Assembly (NCBI GenBank): GCA_964610175.1
Contig: CAZSVE010000017.1
Location: forward strand, 1 to 44,636
Reading direction: 5' to 3'
Origin: CAZSVE01 sp964610175
GTDB taxonomy: Bacteria > Pseudomonadota > Gammaproteobacteria > HK1
Length of the DNA: 44,636 nt
Shown here: positions 34,496-42,942 of the stretch, piece after piece
Numbering within the stretch: position 1 is the stretch's first letter
Layout: every line of letters begins with the position of its first letter
Notes under the pieces: model-generated
What the model saw: only the letters and a program-made list of their open reading frames with translations
Told to the model about the DNA's origin: nothing
The model's database searches: none
Made by a program: the position numbers and the translations under genes

Positions 34496-35395
34496 ATGTT
34501 AAGTAACACTCAATTTATATCTTTTTTTATTGCATTAACTACGATAACTATTTCTGTTATAAATATTATATTAAAGGCGGGTGAAAATTTTGATGCCGGC
34601 ATGACACAGGATGCGAAAGAAGTTATTTCTGAGAAAATTGATCAATATCAGAAATACCTCACGAATAACCCAAGGATGATCTTAGTTGTTATTTTTAATA
34701 AACTTTTCGATGAAGATCATTTATCTATAAAATGTCTTGCTAAGTCGGTTGTTTTTTCAGTTCTCAGTGTTATTGTTCTTGTTTCTTTGTTTGTTTTAGG
34801 AAATGTTTCTGGTGATGTGGGGTACAACGACTGGCTCAAATTAGCGCTTATCGTCGGGATTATTTCGCTTTTTGTTAACGCGATCCCGAATTATTTCTCA
34901 TTATTTGTTGTCAGAAGACTCGTGAACATGATAGCCAGTGGAACAGGGTTTTTGTTTATTGTTTTTCTTTCAATTATTCCAGTATCGGCAATATCATCCT
35001 TTATTGTGGCACCTTCCTTAATTATTTTACTGGAAGTCCCTTTTGCTTATGATATAAGCCATCTTCTGTCGCTGTATGATTATGATCTTGTATTTAAAGA
35101 ATCAATAATTCTTATCAAGAATAACGGCAACATATCTATAGAAGAATCAGTTAGTTTGCCGCTTACTTTATGGTTCTGGGCTGGTTTTTCCCCATTAATT
35201 ATATTAGCTATATCATGGGTGGGAGTTTTCTTTATAAGAATGCTTATCTATTTCCAGCCCTGGCAAGATTTTTTGCTGAGGAACTTTAATACGAGAAAAT
35301 CTCCGAATCTAACGGGTGCTATTTATATCGCATCCATTGTTCTGCTTATGTATATCTTTTTGGCAACATCAATATTGATTGTAGGGGTATTGTAA
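34496..35395 (+). CDS. Multi-pass membrane protein, first gene of Pot-like operon
   Basis: A 299-residue protein with five or six hydrophobic helices (SFFIALTTITISVINIILK; VFSVLSVIVLVSLFVLG; LIVGIISLFVNAIPNYFSLF; and others) and a charged cytosolic loop after the first helix. I recognise no family. AGAGGAGG lies eight bases ahead of the ATG, and the stop TAA shares its last base with the ATG of the binding-protein gene, so it is translationally coupled to the transporter. It is strongly AT-rich like the next three genes and unlike everything around, marking one imported unit. It may be an accessory or sensor subunit (inference). Confidence 0.7.
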   Translation: MLSNTQFISFFIALTTITISVINIILKAGENFDAGMTQDAKEVISEKIDQYQKYLTNNPRMILVVIFNKLFDEDHLSIKCLAKSVVFSVLSVIVLVSLFVLGNVSGDVGYNDWLKLALIVGIISLFVNAIPNYFSLFVVRRLVNMIASGTGFLFIVFLSIIPVSAISSFIVAPSLIILLEVPFAYDISHLLSLYDYDLVFKESIILIKNNGNISIEESVSLPLTLWFWAGFSPLIILAISWVGVFFIRMLIYFQPWQDFLLRNFNTRKSPNLTGAIYIASIVLLMYIFLATSILIVGVL

Positions 35396-36582
35396 TGAAA
35401 AAATCAGATACACGGAAAACTATTGAGGTGAAAGCAGAGATCACGAGAAGAAAGTTTTTAGGCATAACTGCTGTTGGTATGCTTAGTGCTTGTGATGGAC
35501 CCTGGTTCCATTCAGGAAAAAACAAGATGAAGCTTCGGTGGTTAGGATGGGAACACTACAATGTCCATGAAATAACAAAGGAATTTGAAGATGAATATGG
35601 AGTAGAACTTTCTGCCGGTTTTTTTGATGGTAACTCGGAGGCTTATTCCAAGCTGCAAGGTGGAGGAGTAAATAACTTCGATTTGGTTATGGCTGACGGT
35701 TTTTGGCCAAGACTCTATAACAAAAAAGGTCTTACTCAAGAACTGGATGAGAAATATTTGGTTAATATGGAGCACGTCTATCCTGATTTTATGCCAAATA
35801 GCTTTACTCTTCTAAATAATCAAAGCAATGGAGCACGAATTGCTACCCCAAATTGCTGGGGTGGGTACGGTCTGACTAGCAACATAAATAAGATTGATGA
35901 AGAAGATGCTAATAGTTTGTCATCATTATTTAATGATAAATATAGAGGTAGGATCGCAACTAGCGCAAGATATGAAGAGAATATAGCGTTGGCTGGTATT
36001 CTCGTTTGTCACGAGTTGGGTACAAAAGATACAAAACGTCCTGATGGTGGTAGCTTCAATCCCTATATGTTACATGATAATGAATTAGAACTTGTGAAGG
36101 AAAAACTAATAAAGCAGAAAGAACTATTATTGCTAAGATGGAGGGATGAGGATACTTTGGAGCGTGTTCTTCGGAATAAATCTGTCTGGATATCGCCAGA
36201 ATGGTCCGGTATTTACCGGCGTATCGAATTCGACAGACTAGATAAGAAAGAGAGAAAAGAGTTTGTTCATTCATTGAAACCTAGGGAAGGAGGGTTAGGT
36301 TGGGTAGATAGTTGGGCCATCACAACGGGTGTCATAGACACGGAGAAGTTAGAGTTGGCACACAAATGGATTGATTTTCGCTTGAAACGAGAGAATATGA
36401 AACTCATAGCTGAGCAGGTTGGTTGGGCACCGACAGTAGATGTCCGTAAGATAGTTGATCAGAAATACATCGATACTTTATTCCTAAATAGTACCTCAGA
36501 CATACACGATCTCTATCAATTTGATGCTCCATCGAGCCCTGAAAAGTGGGAGCGCATTTGGTCTGAGGTGGCAGCTAGTTGA
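35395..36582 (+). CDS. PotD-like ABC substrate-binding lipoprotein
   Basis: A 395-residue extracytoplasmic binding protein. The N-terminus has a twin-arginine motif (TRRKFLG) and a lipobox (MLSAC), so it is probably a Tat-exported lipoprotein. The mature part LRWLGWEHYNVHEITKEFED followed by FDLVMADGFWPRLYNKKGLT and NCWGGYGLTSNINKI matches spermidine/putrescine-binding proteins. WVDSWAITTGV and the helical DFRLKRENMK are usual. Whether the ligand is a polyamine is inferred from the family. The ATPase gene follows after nine bases. Confidence 0.85.
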   Translation: MKKSDTRKTIEVKAEITRRKFLGITAVGMLSACDGPWFHSGKNKMKLRWLGWEHYNVHEITKEFEDEYGVELSAGFFDGNSEAYSKLQGGGVNNFDLVMADGFWPRLYNKKGLTQELDEKYLVNMEHVYPDFMPNSFTLLNNQSNGARIATPNCWGGYGLTSNINKIDEEDANSLSSLFNDKYRGRIATSARYEENIALAGILVCHELGTKDTKRPDGGSFNPYMLHDNELELVKEKLIKQKELLLLRWRDEDTLERVLRNKSVWISPEWSGIYRRIEFDRLDKKERKEFVHSLKPREGGLGWVDSWAITTGVIDTEKLELAHKWIDFRLKRENMKLIAEQVGWAPTVDVRKIVDQKYIDTLFLNSTSDIHDLYQFDAPSSPEKWERIWSEVAAS

Positions 36583-36591
36583 GGTGCTAAT

Positions 36592-37752
36592 ATGGAAGCT
36601 TTATTGAAGGTTAAGAATCTATCTAAATCATATGGCAAACAAGCAATATTGAAGAGTCTGAATCTTGATGTTAGAAAAGGTGAGATTCTTGCTTTATTGG
36701 GGCCTAGTGGATCAGGAAAATCGACGTTGCTAAATATTCTTGCCGGTCTGCTCGAACCAGATTTAGGGGAAGTAACTATGGATGGTAACAATATTATGCA
36801 ACTTAAACCTGAACTTCGTCAGATTGGGATGGTATTTCAGGAAAGTCTACTTTTCCCTCATAAATCTGTTGAAAAAAATGTTACGTTTGCGCCTAGAATA
36901 AATAAACTCGACAAAAGAGAAAAATTTAATAGATTCGAGGAAGTCATGAATATGATGCAGCTTCCTTGTGAACTATGGGATAAATTTCCACATGAGCTGT
37001 CTGGTGGGGAAGCGCAGAGAGTGGCATTGGCAAGAGCGCTTATTTCCAGACCGAAACTACTTCTGTTGGATGAGCCACTTGCAAACCTCGATAGAAAGTT
37101 ACGTTCTGAACTTGAAATTGAACTTCGCGCTGTTCAAAAAAATATCTATTTACCTTTTTTATACGTAACACACAATCAAGATGAAGCAATAGCTGTTGCA
37201 GATCGTCTCCTGATTCTAAACGAGGGATCAATCGAGCAGGAAGGAGAGACTGAAGATGTATATCAGAATCCGAAGACTGCTTTTGTATCAGAGTTTTTAG
37301 GTAGATCTAATCTAATTAGGTGTCTGGCTGTTGATAAAGGGAAAGGACTGAAGATAGAGTTTAATAAACAAAAATCAAGACAAGAAGCAGGTAATTATAT
37401 TAGTACTGGTATTGCTATTTATCCACCCATAGCATCAGATGTAAAAATAGAGGCTGGTAAAAAGTATTTATACTCCATAAGAAATGAGAAGATATCTATT
37501 AAGGACAGCAATTCAGGAAACGATAACGATAATATGGGAAATAAGGATGTTGAAATTGATGGCAAACTAAGAGATATTGTTTTTAGAGGTCAAACCGTGG
37601 ATTACATCGTTGATATAGAAGGAGTAGAGTTGATAGCAACCGAGTCAAACACAGGGAAGCAACTGCAGAAATCTAAAATTGGAACCCAAGTTTGTGTTAC
37701 TTGGAACCGCGAATCTGGATTTGTTTATGATGTTCAGCAAAAATCTAAGTAA
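36592..37752 (+). CDS. PotA-like ABC transporter ATPase
   Basis: A 386-residue importer ATPase of the spermidine/Fe type. It has Walker A LGPSGSGKST, Q-loop GMVFQESLLFPHKS, signature LSGGEAQRVALARAL, Walker B LLLLDEPLANLD, H-loop YVTHNQDEA and a C-terminal TOBE domain (about residue 245 on). The TOBE part contains a serine/asparagine/aspartate-rich insertion (SNSGNDNDNMGNKD). It overlaps the permease gene by 26 bases. AT-rich, as are its neighbours. Confidence 0.93.
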   Translation: MEALLKVKNLSKSYGKQAILKSLNLDVRKGEILALLGPSGSGKSTLLNILAGLLEPDLGEVTMDGNNIMQLKPELRQIGMVFQESLLFPHKSVEKNVTFAPRINKLDKREKFNRFEEVMNMMQLPCELWDKFPHELSGGEAQRVALARALISRPKLLLLDEPLANLDRKLRSELEIELRAVQKNIYLPFLYVTHNQDEAIAVADRLLILNEGSIEQEGETEDVYQNPKTAFVSEFLGRSNLIRCLAVDKGKGLKIEFNKQKSRQEAGNYISTGIAIYPPIASDVKIEAGKKYLYSIRNEKISIKDSNSGNDNDNMGNKDVEIDGKLRDIVFRGQTVDYIVDIEGVELIATESNTGKQLQKSKIGTQVCVTWNRESGFVYDVQQKSK

Positions 37753-39415
37753 AAGAGAGAACATATCGTTTTTGAAGTGGGCGCCAGGGATCGTTTTGGT
37801 ATTTATCGGTCTACTTATACCACTCTGTGGAGTATTTTTGTTCAGCCTAATTGGCTTATCTGACAGGTATACCGTATCGGTCCTTGTCGGACTACATAAC
37901 TATTTAGATCTTATTCGAGATCCTGGCATATATATTTATGCATTAGGGAAGTCCATTTTGATGGCATTGGGTGTATGTTTGGCGTGTTTACCGGTTGCTT
38001 GGGTAGCTGCCTATTTGTTGGTGAGATTACCTCGCGACCCTTTACCATGGGTTCTACTGGTAGCCGCCCCTTTTTGTTCTGGATTAATACTAAGAATAAC
38101 CGCACTTCAGCTTTTGTTTGCCCCAGGAGGTTCATTTTATTCTGACATTATGTATTCTAATGTTGGTACATTTGTTGGCCTTTCGTATATATGGTTACCA
38201 TTCATGATTTTGGCAATATATCTATCTTTGAGTAGATTTCCATTCAAACTTGTAGATGTAGCTAGAACTAATGGTGCCTCTTATTTCAGAACTTTTCTTG
38301 AAGTCGTATTGCCGATGAACGCTACAGGTACTCTGATTGGGTGTGCAGTTGTAATATTGCCTGTCTTAGCGTCCCACATAACCCCAGCTTTCTTGGGGGG
38401 ACCTGACGGTGATCTTTATGGAAACTATCTTGTTAGACAGATTGATTCCACAACTTATCCAAAAGCTGCCGCTATGAGTGTGATTCTTTTGCTTACTTCT
38501 GGTATGTTTCTATTAGCTATGAGGTATGTGTGGAAAATTGCAATATCGAGCCCAAATTGGTTAAAGGGAATGTATATGGGACTTGGAGCGCAAGCGCATA
38601 TTTCAGTCTGGAAAAGGAACGTGTGGTTAAATTCGCCAATTATCATACTTGTGATTATATTTTACTCCTTTCTTTATTTACCAATAGTCACCCTATTTTT
38701 CTCCTCATTTTCTGTTAATCCTGCAGTACTATTCCCTATAGAAACAACACTTGAGTGGTATGAGTCGCTATACAATAATTGGGGCATCTATAAGAGAGCG
38801 ACAGTTAATAGCTTTTGGATCGGATTTTGGGCATCAACAATTGCCTTATTTATTGGTTTCTTTGCGGCGCTTGATGTTAGAAGATCTAATTACATACCGC
38901 CAGTACCAGCACTCATATTTATACTCCCTATTATGTTGAGCCCTATAATTATAGGAATAGTCCAATATTTGTATTTCTCTAAGGTAGGCGTAACCGCAGG
39001 TGTCATGCTTGCAGCAGTCTCAAATTCTATCCATTTGATAGGATTTTCCTTTTTGTTTTGTCTCATCCAGCTTATGGTTTATAACTTAAAGTATGAAGAT
39101 GTAGCTAAAGTACATGGGGCAAAGTTTATGTTAAGGCTAACAGGAGTGACATTGCCTTTAGTATGGCCCGGCTTAGTTGGTACATGGATAATATGTTTCT
39201 TGATAGCCTTTAATGACAATGGAATTACTGGCTACGCAGTTGGTGCAGAGCCTACCTTACCCACAATGATATGGGGAAGTCTAAGATATGGATTAGATGG
39301 TGAACTATGGTCTTTAGCGTCATTAATTCTATTTGGAGTATTACTGCTTATATTTATTATTTATCTGTTGAGAAGTAAGGTACTTTCAAAGCAGAGATGG
39401 TACACACACGCATGA
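37727..39415 (+). CDS. Fused PotB-PotC-type ABC permease
   Basis: A 562-residue protein carrying two permease domains in one chain. The first (about 1-270) has the coupling motif DVARTNGASYFRTFLEVVLP; the second (about 300-560) has DVAKVHGAKFMLRLTGVTLP, both in the EAA position with the conserved glycine. About twelve helices are expected. Separate PotB and PotC are about 280 residues each, so this is a complete fusion, as known for some Fe3+ and putrescine importers. ATG 37727 (or 37730) is chosen; the open frame reaches 37679 inside the ATPase gene. Confidence 0.9.
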   Translation: MMFSKNLSKRENISFLKWAPGIVLVFIGLLIPLCGVFLFSLIGLSDRYTVSVLVGLHNYLDLIRDPGIYIYALGKSILMALGVCLACLPVAWVAAYLLVRLPRDPLPWVLLVAAPFCSGLILRITALQLLFAPGGSFYSDIMYSNVGTFVGLSYIWLPFMILAIYLSLSRFPFKLVDVARTNGASYFRTFLEVVLPMNATGTLIGCAVVILPVLASHITPAFLGGPDGDLYGNYLVRQIDSTTYPKAAAMSVILLLTSGMFLLAMRYVWKIAISSPNWLKGMYMGLGAQAHISVWKRNVWLNSPIIILVIIFYSFLYLPIVTLFFSSFSVNPAVLFPIETTLEWYESLYNNWGIYKRATVNSFWIGFWASTIALFIGFFAALDVRRSNYIPPVPALIFILPIMLSPIIIGIVQYLYFSKVGVTAGVMLAAVSNSIHLIGFSFLFCLIQLMVYNLKYEDVAKVHGAKFMLRLTGVTLPLVWPGLVGTWIICFLIAFNDNGITGYAVGAEPTLPTMIWGSLRYGLDGELWSLASLILFGVLLLIFIIYLLRSKVLSKQRWYTHA

Positions 39416-39666
39416 GTAACCACTCTACTTTGTTTACCCGCGCGAGGTCGCGCCCCGACTTTGATCAGCGGGCCATTTAACATAATGACATTTTTGCGCT
39501 TCCCCGCCGCGCGCAAGGTGCGCGCGAAATGCGCAACATACAGAAAAGAAAAAGGCCCCAATCAACCCCTTCTTAGTTTGGCAACTTGAAGGTTGAGAGG
39601 AGCCCTTATGATGTCCTAAGACTGATAGAATGCTAACAGCTACGTTCAGAAAGTCAAGAGACATCG
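39416..39666. other. Leader of replication-initiator-like gene
   Basis: No gene is seen. The composition returns from AT-rich to GC-rich at about 39440. There is a 7-bp perfect hairpin CGCGCGC/GCGCGCG (39508-39526) and a smaller one at GCGCGAGGTCGCGC. TTTGTTTACCC (39428-39438) recurs near the left edge of the element (31660-31670), possibly by chance. I saw no clear iterons. The region could be an origin or a promoter for the initiator-like gene. Confidence 0.4.
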
Positions 39667-40430
39667 TTGCAAGAGAGTTGCAGCGGTGGCTCAGCTAACC
39701 CCCTCCCCCAGCCCACCGGCAACCGGTGCGGCCACAATCCCGCTGACCCGCGCGTATTCGCGCCGCCCGTCGGCCACAAATCGCGCCCCCCACTCCTGAC
39801 GCGGATTACCGAGCGTCTTTTCGGGTATTTCCAGCGTCCCGAATCGATTCCCTCCCTCAATACGGCCAATGGTTCGACCCGGCAACAGCGCAGCGAGCGC
39901 CGGGAGGCCTGCATCCTGGTGATGGATGCGCTGTTCCATTATCTGGACTTGGTCAAGCTGATTGTGGGCATCCCCCTGGAAGATGGCGGGGTGCGTGGAA
40001 TCCCCATGGAAAAGATTGCCGAGATGACCGGCATGGGGCTCCGCCGCGTCGAGCGGGCCATGCATGACCTGGTGGCGGCCGGCATGGTGAGCGTTCACCG
40101 GTTCTGCAACCAGGTGGAGCCGGACAAATACATCGGCTATCCGGCGATCCGCGTGATTCCCACCACGGTATTTTCTCTTTTTGGCCTCGATGTCATCCTG
40201 AAACAGGAGCGTGACCGCGCCACACAGCGCCGCAACGAGGCGAAAACCCGGCAAGCACCGAACCGGGCCGGGCTTGCTCGCCTTGGGTTGTCCATCCGAT
40301 CCGGTTTGGCCAGAGCAAACCAGTCGGCGTCTGAATCGAAAAGCCAATTGGCAAAACCGGAAACCAAATCCACCTCCCCTTCCCCCCGCAGCGCCACGGA
40401 GATGATGGAGGCGCTCGCGGCCAAGATCCT
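39667..40430 (+). CDS. Replication-initiator-like winged-helix protein, 3' chimeric
   Basis: About 255 residues that belong together: LLTRITERLFGYFQRPESIP, SERREACILVMDALFHYLDL and a winged-helix segment GIPMEKIAEMTGMGLRRVER, followed by AMHDLVAAGMVSVHRF. It resembles plasmid RepA-type initiators that bind iterons, but no Rep signature is decisive. From about 40430 the frame continues to a stop at 40704 only because it runs antisense through the xdhC stub, so the true C-terminus is lost or replaced. The start is a TTG at 39667; the first 40 residues are proline-rich and doubtful. Confidence 0.55.
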
Positions 40431-40616
40431 CAAGAAAAATTCATGCTCGACGCCGCCGCCGATGGTACCTGCCAATTGTCCATCCGCAGCCACTGCCATC
40501 TTGAAACCGATCCGCCCCGGGGTGCTGCCATGGCTTTGGACGATGATCAGCAAAATGACAGGGATATCTTCGCGTAGACAATCGTCTACCAATTGCCAGA
40601 CATTTTCGTCGTTCAT
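40430..40616 (-). pseudogene. xdhC: xdhC N-terminal stub
   Basis: The reverse-strand frame from ATG 40616 reads VILLIIVQSHGSTPGRIGFK and AVAADGQLAGTIGGGVEHEF, the unmistakable N-terminus of XdhC/CoxI-type molybdenum-cofactor chaperones (the 'SHGSTPR-GGG' pattern). Homology ends after about 62 residues at the edge of the element, near 40430, where the sequence becomes the antisense of the initiator-like gene. XdhC sulfurates and inserts the cofactor into xanthine dehydrogenase, so loss here matches the ruined xdhAB. An inverted repeat CGAATA/TATTCG (40618-40635) sits just before the start. Confidence 0.85.
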
Positions 40617-40704
40617 CCGAATAGTACCTTATTCGAAGTTTGGCGAACGTTGTTTATCTCGGGCGCACATTCAAATAACATCCCTTATTTTTATTGGATA
40701 TTAG

Positions 40705-41468
40705 TCAAGATTTACGAATAGATAACACTCCAAAACTGTCATTGATGGCGAACCCGGAATCCGAGGTCAAATAATCATCTATATATCGATCGCGTTTCCG
40801 GATACCTTCTTCATTATCGAAAACCATTTTCTCAACGACCAAGAAATCAATCAGTTGCTGTATTTCATCGAGCGTTTTTACTTTGATTTCCGAATCGAAT
40901 ATGGTCAGAACCATATCCCTATAACCCTCCAAGCGCAAATCGGCAAGAACGTTCCCGATGGATGGAATCGAATGATATTAGGCATGGAGAGCAAATGACG
41001 CCATAAGTGGTGAGAACCACTTGTGGCTGACGCCAACAGAATCACAAGGTAACCTCCCGGCTTAAGAGTGTCATAGGCTTTCCGCACGAATTGGAAGCGT
41101 CTTTCCACGGGAATATAATGCAATACGTACGATATCATCGTTAAATCAATATCGCTATCAGGAAAATCGACACTGAACCAATCCGCGTTGAAACCATCCA
41201 TTTTAACGCCGGTTTCCGTAGCCCAGTCAATAACCTCTTTGAAGAAGAATGTATTTGGTTCGACGATAATGGTTTTGTTGAACTTGGGAGATAATGCCTT
41301 GGTAATCGAACCACGTCCAGCTCCAATATCAAGAAAGCAATTTTGTCGTGGTAGTGTTGGAAGGATCTTTTGTTCGATAAAAGAAATACACTGCTCGTAT
41401 TCATTCGTATTAACGGTCAACAAATCGAACTGTTCTTTATATGTTCGATCATCTGTTTTCATGGTCAT
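40705..41468 (-). pseudogene. SAM-dependent methyltransferase, frameshifted
   Basis: From ATG 41468 the frame gives a class I methyltransferase: CFLDIGAGRGSITKAL, IIVEPN, DLTMISYVLHYIP and LKPGGYLVILLAS. Near 40960 the frame shifts. The first frame ends in nonsense (SGTFLPICAWRVIGIWF), while the alternate frame reads SIPSIGNVLADLRLEGYRDM, then VLTIFDSEIKVKTLDEIQQL, to 40705. The combined length, about 254 residues, fits a small-molecule methyltransferase. The position just past the helical LLSMPNIIRFH suggests a single-base indel. It could be a sequencing error. Confidence 0.8.
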
Positions 41469-41554
41469 ATTTTCCCGCCCCTATGCGTTGGTAATCGTCC
41501 GGGACTCTACGAATATACATGGCAATACACTTGGCCATCGCCGACATGGGCCTT

Positions 41555-41713
41555 CTTGGGAGGAGGGTGGATTTGGATTGATTTTATAGGCCGGTGGCGT
41601 TGAAATTATTTGAGGAAGTCAGCTATTTGCTGCTTTATGGACACCTCTCGACACGCGAACAGCTTAATGCATTTTCCGACTTTTTGGCAAAAAAATGTTA
41701 TCACACTCAATGA
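41555..41713 (+). pseudogene. Citrate/2-methylcitrate synthase fragment
   Basis: The clear part (41600-41713) reads LKLFEEVSYLLLYGHLSTRE and QLNAFSDFLAKKC, the helix after the RGY-IEDLA motif of citrate and 2-methylcitrate synthases (FEEVAYLLL-GELPT). A piece just upstream in another frame (SWEEGGFGLIL) fits the preceding strand (GKEGFGLTYRG). Nothing else of this ~380-residue enzyme is present. Its stop overlaps the next gene's ATG by chance. Confidence 0.7.
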
Positions 41714-42942
41714 AAAACAAACCGTTTATCTGCCTTTTATTGCTTATGGTATCGATATGGCCTTGTTCACACAGCATGGCGAACATTGGCGAGAAAACCA
41801 TCATCTACGCCGGATTCGGCAATATCTCCGGTGATAAGGGACAGCCATTTTTTACATCGGTATATGGAAAAAAGGAGAAAGATAGAAAGAAAAGGAAAAG
41901 GCAAGAGAAGCTTGAAGACTCCATCAATAATGAAATCCATAAGAAAGTTTCCCAGCTCGAGTTCAGTTTTCCATCATCTATTCAGGGGGAGGTGAGGACA
42001 ACCTCGGATAGGATAACAGGCGACGAGGGAATCTATTTGCTGGTGCTTGTGAGCACCCTGGAGATCAATCCGGTCATAGCGACCCATTCAAGCCTGGGAA
42101 GTTTATACGTCAACGAATTCATCACCGGGGTTACTGCACTTCTTGTCGAACCTGGAACCGGCCATATCGTCTCGGCGATCAATGAAATAGGTTTTGCCAC
42201 CTATAAAGATACGAAGCCAATTTCGGACTCGAAGAGGGGCGAGATGTTTGTTCTGGCGTATACGAAAACAGCCACGAGCGCCCTGGACAGACTCGCCGGG
42301 CTTCCATTGACAGAAGAAAAAGAGTGGAAAATGGTGACGAATGTGAGGGTCGAGGCATCCAAAGTGGCCACGCTATTCGATTATAGAAACAGGCCTGTCG
42401 ATTATAAGAAGATATATTCCACATCCGAAATCATTTTTCCTCGTAATCCCTGCCGTTCGGACAGTTGCGCGAAGCTGCGCGCGTTATTGGCTCAGGGAAT
42501 CTCCGATCGGCTCTCCCGAAAAGGTCATAATATGTTACCTCCCTTTCCGATTACCGCATGGGGGGAAAAGGCGTACCAGAAAGCGAAAATAGCCATCCAA
42601 ATCAAGGAATCCGGGAGAAAGAAAGAGGGGCTGCTTCGCGTCAATGTCAGCCCCAGGAGTGCCGAGAAAGCGATCGAAGTTACCATACCGAGATTCGCCG
42701 AGAAGGATTTCGGAAAGGGGCGCATCTCCAAACATGCCTATCTGGCGTGGGTAGAGGTGGAATGGGGGGAGTTCGATTTATAGGGCTCTATCGAAGTTCA
42801 TGGAACCTACGGGGAAATCCATTCCAGGAAGCCGGTCATATACAAAACCCTGAAAGCGAAAGGTGTGCCGGAAGACCTGCGAAGATCGCTCTATATCGCG
42901 GCGATCATCAATTCCATCAAGGAGTACGGTAATGGAAAATAG
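41710..42942 (+). pseudogene. Secreted protein gene with in-frame UAG
   Basis: A signal peptide (KPFICLLLLMVSIWPCSHSM) is followed by a mature protein of about 335 residues. It has a lysine-rich stretch (KKEKDRKKRKRQEKLE) and segments IYLLVLVSTLEINPVI and TGVTALLVEPGTGHIVSAIN. The frame is stopped by TAG at 42781, yet it continues in the same frame with protein-like sequence (GSIEVHGTYGEIHSRKPVIY, LRRSLYIAAIINSIKEY) to a second TAG at 42940, which overlaps the next gene's start by eleven bases. That spacing suggests the original stop was the second one. I recognise no family. Either the gene is newly inactivated or the first UAG is read through. Confidence 0.7.
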
